Below, piece after piece: positions 1-5,405 of a stretch of DNA of 5,405 bases (its first letter is position 1; every line of letters starts with the position of its first letter). Source of the DNA: Nitrospirota bacterium (GTDB lineage Bacteria; Nitrospirota; Nitrospiria; Nitrospirales; UBA8639); the NCBI GenBank assembly GCA_029881175.1, contig JAOUNC010000220.1, forward strand, positions 1 to 5,405. The letters are read 5' to 3'. The notes under the pieces are model-generated. The model had not been told where the DNA came from. It did not search any database and saw only the letters and a program-made list of their open reading frames with translations. The translations under genes and the position numbers were made by a program.

Positions 1-1133
1 CTCACAAGAAGCATAAGCGTCGACAGAACCGTCCACATGGCCACGGCTTCCAACCCTAAATCCGGCCGTCCAATCAGAAGACTGCCCGATAACAAAATCA
101 TATTAGGATTCCGCCGTGCGGTGATGAGTCGAAAATAAGAATCAAAGGTCTTCCAACAAAAGATGACAAATCCGCCCAACCACCATTGAAAAATTCCTTC
201 CACGATTCGGCCAACAATATACCCGATCAGAATGACCCAACAGGTTATCTCAAGCGTCAACCAAGAAAGTATGGGTACAAACGAAACGAGGCCTAGTCCC
301 CAAGCCAAATACCAAAGGGGTGGATGAATTAAATCGATGCCATGGTCAAAAATATTTCCCAATTTAGTTGACGTGACGGTCACTCTGGCCAATTTACCAT
401 CAACCGTATCCAGAAACGTCATCACCCACCCTAAGGCCAGACCAAGAAGAAAATGGCCATACCCGAAGGAAATTCCTGCCAGAATCACTAAAACCAAACT
501 CAAAGAAGTCACCTGATTGGGAGAAATACCCTTCGAGGCACAAAACCGCGTAGCCCATTGAGCAGGAACCGGCCAACAAAATTTTGTCACCAAGTCGGTG
601 ACACCTTTATAGGACCCTGAAAATAAATGCTGCTCCAAAACCTTCCGATTGTCCTCACGAATAGGCAAAACATACGGATGGTCAGCTTTTCGCAATTCAT
701 TAGAAAATGACCCAGAAAGATCTTCCAAGGTCACTGTTCTCAGATTCGGGAGTTCCAACAACCGCTCGTTTTGCATTTCTTCTAAAACTGAACGAGCACC
801 CACCGCGTCCACATGAGCCGCAACAGGAATCGCATCCCTGCCGACCTTCATCTTCAAAATGACATTCTGTTCTTTTGATAAACTGCGTAGGACCCGTTCA
901 TCGAAAATATAATCGCCCCGCAGGATCAAGACCGAACTTCCATCAGGCAGATCGTTCAGGTCGCGCAATGCGTCAACAATTCCAAGCCGAATCAACATTC
1001 GCTCGAATCGGTCTCGAGAGGTCAGACTCCATAAACGGATACTCGACTCGTGACATATGTGCCAATACATGCTCATTGAAATCAAAATGGGACAAATACC
1101 ATCAAACGGCCCGGCACCCAATGGCCATCCCAT
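1..1133 (-). CDS. CDP-alcohol phosphatidyltransferase with degenerate nucleotidyltransferase-like N-terminal domain (3' end outside window)
   Basis: This is an integral inner-membrane enzyme expected to move a phospho-alcohol from a CDP-activated donor onto a second alcohol, releasing CMP. About 377 codons are present and the frame is still open at the window edge, so the C-terminus is missing. The family motif DGxxAR-x8-GxxxDxxxD is complete: D245, G246, A249, R250, G259, D263 and D267. An amphipathic stretch (about 178-200) and hydrophobic segments (about 209-243) precede it, and further hydrophobic segments follow. Residues about 30-165 are soluble. They contain LILRGDYIFDERVL (69-82), which resembles the metal-binding GD strand of nucleotidyltransferases, but no GxGxRL...PK loop, so this domain is probably inactive. 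The ATG at 1133 is chosen because an in-frame stop lies just upstream and a strong Shine-Dalgarno precedes it; M20 and M22 are alternatives without one. It follows lptG by 59 bases on the same strand. The transferase fold is secure; the substrate is unknown. Confidence 0.88.
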   Translation of the reverse strand, partial: MGWPLGAGPFDGICPILISMSMYWHICHESSIRLWSLTSRDRFERMLIRLGIVDALRDLNDLPDGSSVLILRGDYIFDERVLRSLSKEQNVILKMKVGRDAIPVAAHVDAVGARSVLEEMQNERLLELPNLRTVTLEDLSGSFSNELRKADHPYVLPIREDNRKVLEQHLFSGSYKGVTDLVTKFCWPVPAQWATRFCASKGISPNQVTSLSLVLVILAGISFGYGHFLLGLALGWVMTFLDTVDGKLARVTVTSTKLGNIFDHGIDLIHPPLWYLAWGLGLVSFVPILSWLTLEITCWVILIGYIVGRIVEGIFQWWLGGFVIFCWKTFDSYFRLITARRNPNMILLSGSLLIGRPDLGLEAVAMWTVLSTLMLLV

Positions 1134-1135
1134 AA

Positions 1136-1144
1136 CCTTTCCTT
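1136..1144 (-). promoter_or_regulatory. Ribosome binding site of the CDP-alcohol phosphatidyltransferase gene
   Basis: Read on the minus strand this is AAGGAAAGG followed by TT and the ATG at 1133. The AAGGA part lies six bases before the start codon, which is close to ideal. An in-frame TAA overlaps it (1143-1145), so no longer start is possible. This supports 1133 over the later in-frame ATGs at 1076 and 1070, which have no purine-rich leader. Confidence 0.7.
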
Positions 1145-1161
1145 AGTCCTAACCAAAATAG

Positions 1162-1180
1162 AAAAAAACTTTCCAGAAAG
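1162..1180 (-). terminator. Weak intrinsic-terminator-like hairpin after lptG
   Basis: On the minus strand the sequence reads CTTT-CTGG-AAAG followed directly by seven T. It lies 12 bases past the lptG stop and ahead of the phosphatidyltransferase gene. The stem is only four A/T-rich base pairs, so at most it would cause partial termination or pausing. It could lower expression of the third gene relative to lptFG, or have no effect. Confidence 0.28.
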
Positions 1181-1192
1181 ACCCATTCGTAC

Positions 1193-2269
1193 TCAGGAAA
1201 AATACGCCCACCAAAAAAAGCTCATCGCCACCACTAATCCTAAAAAGGGAATGGCTGTGGTCAGCAAAGCCGAGGCGCCAAGTAAGACACCCATCTGTTC
1301 GAATATTTCGCTGGTCAGGTAATAACCAATCCCCACCAACCCCCCGAGTAACACCCGCTTCCCTGCTGTCGCCGTTCGCAATGGCCCGAAGGCGAAAGGA
1401 ATAGCGACTAAGATCATCAATCCTGTCTTTAAAGGCATGAAAATTTTGCCCCAGAAGGCGAGCTCATACCCGAGGACATTCTGATTCTTTCGTTGCAAGA
1501 TTTCAATATAGTAGAAAAGATCCGATGGAGCGAGGGAAGAAGCTGGAAGTGTTAGCAGTCGCATTTCTTCGCGTTGCAAAGGCGAATCCCAGACGATCTG
1601 CGACAAAGTTTCCTGCGACACGTGAAACCCCTTGATGACTATTTTGTGAATATTCTTCAGAATCCATTTTTGAGGATTTGTCACATCAGCTTCTTCTGCA
1701 AAAAGATAGGCCGTCATCTGGCCATCATGATCAAACTCAAAAATATCAATATTTTGAGGAATTTCCCCATACTTCAATGCCTTGATTCGAATATAACGAT
1801 CGTTTTCTCGAAACCACAGACCCTGTTTCCCCTGATACGCTTGTGAATCGGACAACGCTAATGAACGCGACCTATGGGCGTTCTGGTCCAGGATTGGCGT
1901 GACATACTCTTCCAAACACGCAACGATCAACACAAAAACGATCCCCACTTGCATGACTGCCCAGGCTATTTGGTAATGGGAAATGCCACTCATTTGCATG
2001 GCCAACAGTTCCCGCCCATTGGCAAGACCACCTAAGGCCAGAATACTCCCTAACAGAGCAATGAACGGTGCCAAGACAACAAACCGTCCAGGAAGAGTGA
2101 GGAAAACGAATTCACCAGCTGCCCAAAAGGTATATCGACCACCCTCAACCTTATCGACTTCTCCAATAAAATCAAAGAGGCTAAATACCGCCACCAGGAT
2201 TGCCAACACCGGCAAATATCCCCTGATTAAACTTCCCCAGAGGTAACGATGAAGAATGCGAGTGGACAT
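1193..2269 (-). CDS. lptG: LPS export ABC transporter permease LptG
   Basis: LptG is one of the two permease subunits of the LptB2FGC exporter, which pulls lipopolysaccharide out of the inner membrane into the LptC-LptA bridge. The product is 358 residues, normal for the family. Membrane segments lie at about 17-38, 55-82, 98-120, 276-295, 305-325 and 335-355, with a periplasmic domain between the third and fourth. The cytoplasmic stretch LANGRELLAMQMSGIS (82-97) is the coupling helix that contacts the LptB ATPase, with conserved glutamate E87. FGPLR (294-298) after the fourth segment is typical of LptG and helps separate it from LptF. The ATG at 2269 is the first possible start, since an in-frame TAG lies two codons upstream. 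No good Shine-Dalgarno precedes it. It lies 110 bases after lptF on the same strand, unlike the abutting or overlapping lptFG pairs seen in many bacteria. LptB, LptA and LptC are not in this window. Confidence 0.93.
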   Translation of the reverse strand: MSTRILHRYLWGSLIRGYLPVLAILVAVFSLFDFIGEVDKVEGGRYTFWAAGEFVFLTLPGRFVVLAPFIALLGSILALGGLANGRELLAMQMSGISHYQIAWAVMQVGIVFVLIVACLEEYVTPILDQNAHRSRSLALSDSQAYQGKQGLWFRENDRYIRIKALKYGEIPQNIDIFEFDHDGQMTAYLFAEEADVTNPQKWILKNIHKIVIKGFHVSQETLSQIVWDSPLQREEMRLLTLPASSLAPSDLFYYIEILQRKNQNVLGYELAFWGKIFMPLKTGLMILVAIPFAFGPLRTATAGKRVLLGGLVGIGYYLTSEIFEQMGVLLGASALLTTAIPFLGLVVAMSFFWWAYFS

Positions 2270-2313
2270 ACTCTAGCGTTTAAAATAGTTCGTTCATCAA
2301 ATAATTGGGATAA

Positions 2314-2332
2314 GGGTCGAGCGGAAAGACCC
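2314..2332 (-). other. GC-rich hairpin in the lptF-lptG spacer
   Basis: On the minus strand, GGGTC and GACCC form a five-base-pair GC-rich stem around the nine-base loop TTTCCGCTC. An AT-rich stretch follows, running to the lptG start at 2269. There is no T run immediately after the stem, so it is not a standard terminator. A second potential pairing exists between GAGCG/GGGT on one arm (2314-2323) and CGCTC/ACCC (2361-2372), so the spacer could fold into alternative structures. It may stabilise or attenuate the message between the two permease genes. The rest of the 110-base spacer shows no convincing promoter or gene. Confidence 0.3.
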
Positions 2333-2379
2333 ACCGACGATGCCTTTTGGGGTTCGACTTCGCTCCCTACCCTTCATGT

Positions 2380-3447
2380 TTATGAGGGTTTCCCCATTGC
2401 AAATTTAGGGATACAGACTAAAACGCTCACGAGCATCCCTAGTCCAATAACCATCCACCAAAGACCGGGGAAAACGGGAAACGTCCCTTGTTCGACCAAG
2501 GTTTTCACAATCAACCCCAAAAAATAGTACACGGCAAAGAGGATCGTTGCGGTGAATATATTGGCATATTTACCTTGTCGTGGGGAGGAACGACTCAAGG
2601 GTATTCCCAACAAGCCCAATAGAATAGTCGAAAATGGAGTCGAAAACCGCCATTGAAGTTCAGCAATATCCTTTGAGGAGCTAGACAAGACCAAGTCGCT
2701 GGTAGGAGCTTCCTTCCGTCTATATTCGGCAATAATCTCTTCAGGAAAAATAGACAATCGCGAGAAATGGGCCATATGAGTCATGGCTCCCTTTCGAGTC
2801 AATTTATATTCGAACCCATCATGCAGCACCGGGATAGGCGTTCCAGTTTGTGAATCGATTTGCTCAACCGCTTTTGCCGCTGAGATAATTCGCAAACTAT
2901 CGCCATGCTCACTTTGCACAAACACCCGCTCTAGTCGCTGAGATTGTTGATCAACACCTTCCGCAAATAGTACGAGCGCTCCATCACGTCGTTCATAAAA
3001 ATGCCCTGCTTCCAAATGGCTGATCCCCAATCCAGCCTCTCCTTGAGTCTTTAATACATAGCTCTCTTCATAGGCTAACGGACGAAGATACAATGAAAAC
3101 ACGGCCACCAGAATCGCCACGCACCCGGAAAGCAGAGCAATCGCTCCCAGCACCCGATAGGGGCTCATTCCAGAAGCCAAAAGCGCTTTCATCTCCGAGT
3201 CAGAATACAATCGCCCTAAACCCAGGATCACTCCAAAATACAGAGATACGGGAAGCAACACCTCGAGAGCAATGCCAATCTTTAACACAATTAATTTCAA
3301 GAGCATGCCGGTTGAAATAAGCGCATCCACCGCTTTGGCTAAAAAGATGATCCAACTATATCCTGCAAAGAGAACGACAAAAAGTATACAGACCATAATC
3401 GAAGGCTTGAGCACTTCTCGAATCACATATCGATCTAGCATATTCAT
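2380..3447 (-). CDS. lptF: LPS export ABC transporter permease LptF
   Basis: LptF partners LptG in the inner-membrane LptB2FGC complex that drives lipopolysaccharide export. With the start used here the product is 355 residues, typical of the family. Membrane segments lie at about 17-38, 51-78, 99-120, 270-286, 298-316 and 329-347, with a periplasmic domain at about 121-265. The sequence LGRLYSDSEMKALLASGMSP (77-96) is the LptF coupling helix to LptB, with acidic residue E85. SRSSPRQGKY (285-294) before the fifth segment is also characteristic. The open frame extends 11 codons further, to a TTG at 3480. The ATG at 3447 is preferred because GAGGAAG lies six bases before it and the protein then begins MNMLDRYVIREV, the usual LptF N-terminus; the ATG at 3441 is a close alternative. 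It is the first gene of the lptF-lptG-phosphatidyltransferase series and diverges from the gene at 3508. Confidence 0.94.
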   Translation of the reverse strand: MNMLDRYVIREVLKPSIMVCILFVVLFAGYSWIIFLAKAVDALISTGMLLKLIVLKIGIALEVLLPVSLYFGVILGLGRLYSDSEMKALLASGMSPYRVLGAIALLSGCVAILVAVFSLYLRPLAYEESYVLKTQGEAGLGISHLEAGHFYERRDGALVLFAEGVDQQSQRLERVFVQSEHGDSLRIISAAKAVEQIDSQTGTPIPVLHDGFEYKLTRKGAMTHMAHFSRLSIFPEEIIAEYRRKEAPTSDLVLSSSSKDIAELQWRFSTPFSTILLGLLGIPLSRSSPRQGKYANIFTATILFAVYYFLGLIVKTLVEQGTFPVFPGLWWMVIGLGMLVSVLVCIPKFAMGKPS

Positions 3448-3453
3448 CTCTGT

Positions 3454-3460
3454 CTTCCTC
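3454..3460 (-). promoter_or_regulatory. Ribosome binding site deciding the lptF start
   Basis: The minus-strand sequence GAGGAAG is separated by six bases (ACAGAG) from the ATG at 3447. It favours this start over the upstream TTG at 3480, which would add 11 residues with no resemblance to the LptF N-terminus. Confidence 0.65.
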
Positions 3461-3468
3461 GCCAAGGC

Positions 3469-3497
3469 TTTACATTTCAAACACGTGATGGTACTAG
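3469..3497 (+). promoter_or_regulatory. Possible promoter for the LicC-type nucleotidyltransferase gene
   Basis: TTTACA (3469-3474) matches five of six bases of the -35 consensus. Exactly 17 bases later is TACTAG (3492-3497), a poor -10 match with three of six bases. Transcription from it would begin almost at the ATG at 3508, which has no Shine-Dalgarno upstream, so the message could be leaderless. The 60-base divergent spacer must also hold or overlap the lptF promoter, for which I see no clear hexamers. Confidence 0.25.
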
Positions 3498-3507
3498 TCT
3501 TTTTACA

Positions 3508-4263
3508 ATGAATGCTCTTATTTTAAGTGCGGGTCAGGGGCAACGGTTGCTCCCATTTACGGCAGACCAGCCGAAATGCACGGTGACAATTAATGGTCAA
3601 TCCATTTTAGAATGGCAAATCCAAGAGTTACTCCGATGCGGCATCCAGTCAATTCATGTCGTGATCGGCTTTCGAGCTGAAAAAGTGGAAACCTTATTGG
3701 CCAATCGATTCAAGGCGCCTTCCATCTCTACGCTGTTTAATCCATTTTTTTCTCTCGCAGACAATCTCATGACCTGCTGGATTGCCCGGACGGCCATGAC
3801 GGAAGAGTTTGTCTTGTTGAATGGCGACACATTATTTGAAACCGCCGTCTTAGAAGGACTCCTGCAGGCTCCCCCTGCCCCCATTACCTTAGTCACAGAT
3901 GAAAAATCTCATTACGACGCAGACGATATGAAGGTCATTACCCAGGGCATCCAATTGTCTCGCATTGGGAAAACACTCCCCTTAGAGCAGGTCAATGGGG
4001 AGTCAATTGGCATGATACGTTTTCAATCATCAGGAGCCCAATTATTCTCAGCCGCTCTGGAAAAGCGTGCTCGCCAACCCGAAGCACTCAAGCAATGGTA
4101 TTTATCGCTCATTGATGAATTGGCTCAGCAAGGGCATGTCTCGACGTTTTCCATCAAGGGACTCAAGTGGGCTGAAATTGACAATCCTTCAGATTTAGAC
4201 TATGCCGAACGTCTGCTTAAAACCTGCCAATTACTTGAGGACTCTCCGCAGAACATGCAGTAA
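3508..4263 (+). CDS. LicC-like sugar/alcohol-phosphate nucleotidyltransferase (NTP_transferase family)
   Basis: This cytoplasmic 251-residue enzyme has a Rossmann-like nucleotidyltransferase fold and is predicted to join an NTP to a phosphorylated small molecule, releasing pyrophosphate. The N-terminal signature is intact: G9, G11, R13, L14, P16, T18 and P22-K23. Metal ligands are expected at D107 in LLNGDTLFE and at D225 in WAEIDNPSDL near the C-terminus. NPFFSLADNLMTCWIA (78-93) and DDMKV followed by NGESIGMIRF resemble the phosphocholine/inositol-phosphate cytidylyltransferase (LicC, COG1213) branch rather than glucose-1-phosphate enzymes. CTP and a choline-, inositol- or glycerol-phosphate-like substrate are therefore the best guess, not shown. 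The ATG at 3508 gives the canonical MNALILSAGQGQRL start; no Shine-Dalgarno is visible. It diverges from lptF and lies about 2.4 kb from the CDP-alcohol phosphatidyltransferase, which could use its product. Confidence 0.87.
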   Translation: MNALILSAGQGQRLLPFTADQPKCTVTINGQSILEWQIQELLRCGIQSIHVVIGFRAEKVETLLANRFKAPSISTLFNPFFSLADNLMTCWIARTAMTEEFVLLNGDTLFETAVLEGLLQAPPAPITLVTDEKSHYDADDMKVITQGIQLSRIGKTLPLEQVNGESIGMIRFQSSGAQLFSAALEKRARQPEALKQWYLSLIDELAQQGHVSTFSIKGLKWAEIDNPSDLDYAERLLKTCQLLEDSPQNMQ

Positions 4264-4361
4264 TTGCGGCTGCAATCCTCTCTTCCCTAACGTGTCAATC
4301 ATTGTCATGCCTCATACGAAAAAAACGGTCTATCTCAACGTCCTCCTTATGTCTCCTCATG

Positions 4362-5165
4362 CTAATTTTTTTGACGACGTGACAAAATTTCCTCAACCAA
4401 CTTCAAATCTTCAGGGGAATCCACGTCAATTGCCGCTTCAGGAAAAGGAACCATGACGGCCTTGATCTGAAGATCGAGACGTTGACTCAGGTGATGCAGT
4501 GCATCCGACAGCGATAACCACCCCACAAGATAACGAACTAACACCAGTGGCCCAAGGGTACGAATTAACCGAATAGGATGTTTGCGTTCCTGTTCAATAT
4601 GACTCCAAAATTCCACCAATCGTTTGGCTTTGGGAGTAAACAGCGCAAATAGATTACACCCACAAAACCCTTCACCGCCCAATCGGATCACGGTTCGTTT
4701 CGTCTTCGGATATGCTGCGGCAACCAGAGGATACGAGACGAGGCCAACCGCCACGTCGACCTTGGCTCGCTGAGCCTCCCTCACAAAAAAATCAACAATA
4801 TCCGGAGTGAGTAACGCATGATCGGCTGTTGTGACCAGCAGAGGAAGATCCTGGGGATGTTGGGCCAAAACCTCACCAACACTCAGACTGGGCCCTTGCT
4901 TCGGTTCGATCCACTCAACCCCTCCTGACTCAACGAGGGCTTGAAGAAAAGAAATGCTCTCCACCGTATCCCATGAAGGTCCACACAGCATTCTTTTGTC
5001 CACCGTCTTAGCCTGTTCTAACGTCCGAAGAACACGAGAAATCATCGGCTCACCACCGATCTTAGCCAAAACCTTATTCGAAACACCGGTCAATTTGGCA
5101 ACAGGATCGTCAATCCCTCGAGTACCAGCCAATAGAAGAACAGCTATTCTTTCCTTATCAGTCAT
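4362..5165 (-). CDS. MobA/IspD-like nucleotidyltransferase family protein
   Basis: The 267-residue product is a second nucleotidyltransferase of a different subfamily from its convergent neighbour. The N-terminal loop is LLAGTRGIDDPVAKLTGVSNKVL (starting at residue 11), with K31 the likely phosphate-binding lysine, followed by GGEPMISRV. GPSLSV (91-96) is the usual base-contacting region, and TTADHALLTPD (112-122) carries metal ligand D115. GFCGCNLFALF (166-176) and DVDSPEDL (247-254) complete the pattern. Residues 198-219 form a hydrophobic stretch that may rest on the membrane. The nucleotide and acceptor cannot be read from sequence; MobA (molybdopterin), CobY-like and IspD functions are less likely, because relatives with this layout are generally unassigned. 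The frame opens at a TTG at 5174, but the ATG at 5165 is preferred as a commoner codon that leaves a normal N-terminus; a weak GGA precedes it. It lies 39 bases after the GNAT gene on the same strand, probably in one operon. Confidence 0.82.
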   Translation of the reverse strand: MTDKERIAVLLLAGTRGIDDPVAKLTGVSNKVLAKIGGEPMISRVLRTLEQAKTVDKRMLCGPSWDTVESISFLQALVESGGVEWIEPKQGPSLSVGEVLAQHPQDLPLLVTTADHALLTPDIVDFFVREAQRAKVDVAVGLVSYPLVAAAYPKTKRTVIRLGGEGFCGCNLFALFTPKAKRLVEFWSHIEQERKHPIRLIRTLGPLVLVRYLVGWLSLSDALHHLSQRLDLQIKAVMVPFPEAAIDVDSPEDLKLVEEILSRRQKN

Positions 5166-5204
5166 AATGTCCAACGCGACGGTAATTACGCTTTAGATTA
5201 TGCT

Positions 5205-5405
5205 TCATCCCTGAAGAGTCTTTTCATAAATCCTATACGTCTTATAGGGTTCAGCCCCTAAGGACTCAAGAATATGGCACATCGCTTTGTTGCCTTCCAG
5301 GATCCAAGATAACTCAACCTGTTGAATCCCCTTTCGCAAGCCAGCATTCCTCACGGCTTCAATCAAGCTATAGGCCATCGCTGCCCCCATAGGGGTAGAT
5401 TGAAA
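5205..5405 (-). CDS. GNAT-family N-acetyltransferase, C-terminal fragment (5' end outside window)
   Basis: Only the last 66 residues are in the window; the frame stays open to the right edge, so the gene starts outside. The ATG at 5390 is probably internal, because the preceding codons (FQSTP) read on as family-like sequence. PMGAAMAYSLIEAV fits the helix following the acetyl-CoA pyrophosphate loop of GNAT enzymes. ELSWILEGNKAM and the end KTYRIYEKTL fit the C-terminal strand-helix-strand of a GNAT subgroup that has a conserved tyrosine-rich finish. The acetyl acceptor is unknown. It ends 39 bases before the MobA-like nucleotidyltransferase gene and probably shares its transcript. No transmembrane segment is visible in this part. 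Confidence 0.72.
   Translation of the reverse strand, partial: FQSTPMGAAMAYSLIEAVRNAGLRKGIQQVELSWILEGNKAMCHILESLGAEPYKTYRIYEKTLQG

Noticed and set aside
875..1135. An 86-codon plus-strand open frame
   Set aside because: It lies antisense to the N-terminal part of the CDP-alcohol phosphatidyltransferase and its composition is that of a shadow frame. The minus-strand reading has family-level similarity and a ribosome binding site.
2347..2372. GGTTCGACTTCG resembling a tRNA T-arm, suggesting a tRNA remnant or integration site
   Set aside because: The bases flanking the TTCGA loop do not pair as a T-stem, no acceptor, D or anticodon arm is present, and no integrase or repeated copy is visible.
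2297..2377. A 26-codon minus-strand open frame (starting MKGRERSRTPKG) just after the lptF stop
   Set aside because: It has no Shine-Dalgarno, lies within the structured spacer, and resembles no family I recognise. Open frames this short are expected by chance.
3448..3480. TTG start at 3480 for lptF, adding 11 residues
   Set aside because: The extension has no LptF-like sequence and no ribosome binding site, whereas GAGGAAG is well placed before the ATG at 3447.
4263..4276. ATTGC-GGCT-GCAAT hairpin at the end of the LicC-like gene as a terminator
   Set aside because: The five-base-pair stem overlaps the stop codon and is followed by a mixed C/T stretch, not a T run, so it is too weak to call.
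4341..4350. Perfect Shine-Dalgarno-like TAAGGAGG on the minus strand
   Set aside because: There is no ATG or GTG at usable spacing. A nearby TTG opens a frame that stops after two codons, so no gene follows it.
4319..4372. Seven-base A (4319-4325) and T (4366-4372) runs in the convergent gap as a bidirectional terminator
   Set aside because: No stem of more than three base pairs lies directly before the T run on either strand, so nothing supports factor-independent termination.

Overview
The window is an ordinary-looking chromosomal stretch from a Gram-negative (diderm, LPS-type) bacterium. It is densely coded, with a GC content estimated by eye at a little under 50%. The Gram-negative assignment rests on two adjacent genes for the inner-membrane permease subunits of the lipopolysaccharide exporter (LptF and LptG). 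The protein sequences look proteobacterial or Nitrospirota-like, but I cannot settle the phylum from sequence alone. I see no mobile element, CRISPR array, tRNA, rRNA or phage gene, and no gene-free stretch longer than about 110 bases.

Layout from left to right. Bases 1-1133 (minus strand) hold a CDP-alcohol phosphatidyltransferase cut off by the left edge; the complete catalytic motif lies inside the window. Bases 1193-2269 (minus) are lptG and 2380-3447 (minus) are lptF. The transcription order is lptF, then lptG, then the phosphatidyltransferase, with gaps of 110 and 59 bases. Diverging from lptF is a plus-strand gene, 3508-4263, for a LicC-type sugar/alcohol-phosphate nucleotidyltransferase. 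It converges on a minus-strand gene, 4362-5165, for a second, MobA/IspD-like nucleotidyltransferase. That gene lies 39 bases downstream of a GNAT acetyltransferase gene (5205-5405), of which only the C-terminal end is in the window.

The genes suggest an envelope-lipid theme. A nucleotidyltransferase could activate a small phosphorylated alcohol with CTP, and the membrane-bound CDP-alcohol phosphatidyltransferase could then transfer that head group to a lipid alcohol. Next to them sits the permease pair that extracts lipopolysaccharide from the inner membrane. The linkage is visible in the sequence, but a shared pathway and the head-group identity are inference. The most notable feature is the N-terminal part of the phosphatidyltransferase, which looks like a decayed nucleotidyltransferase domain next to separately encoded intact nucleotidyltransferases. 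This recalls the fused cytidylyltransferase/CDP-alcohol transferase enzymes of inositol-phosphate metabolism.
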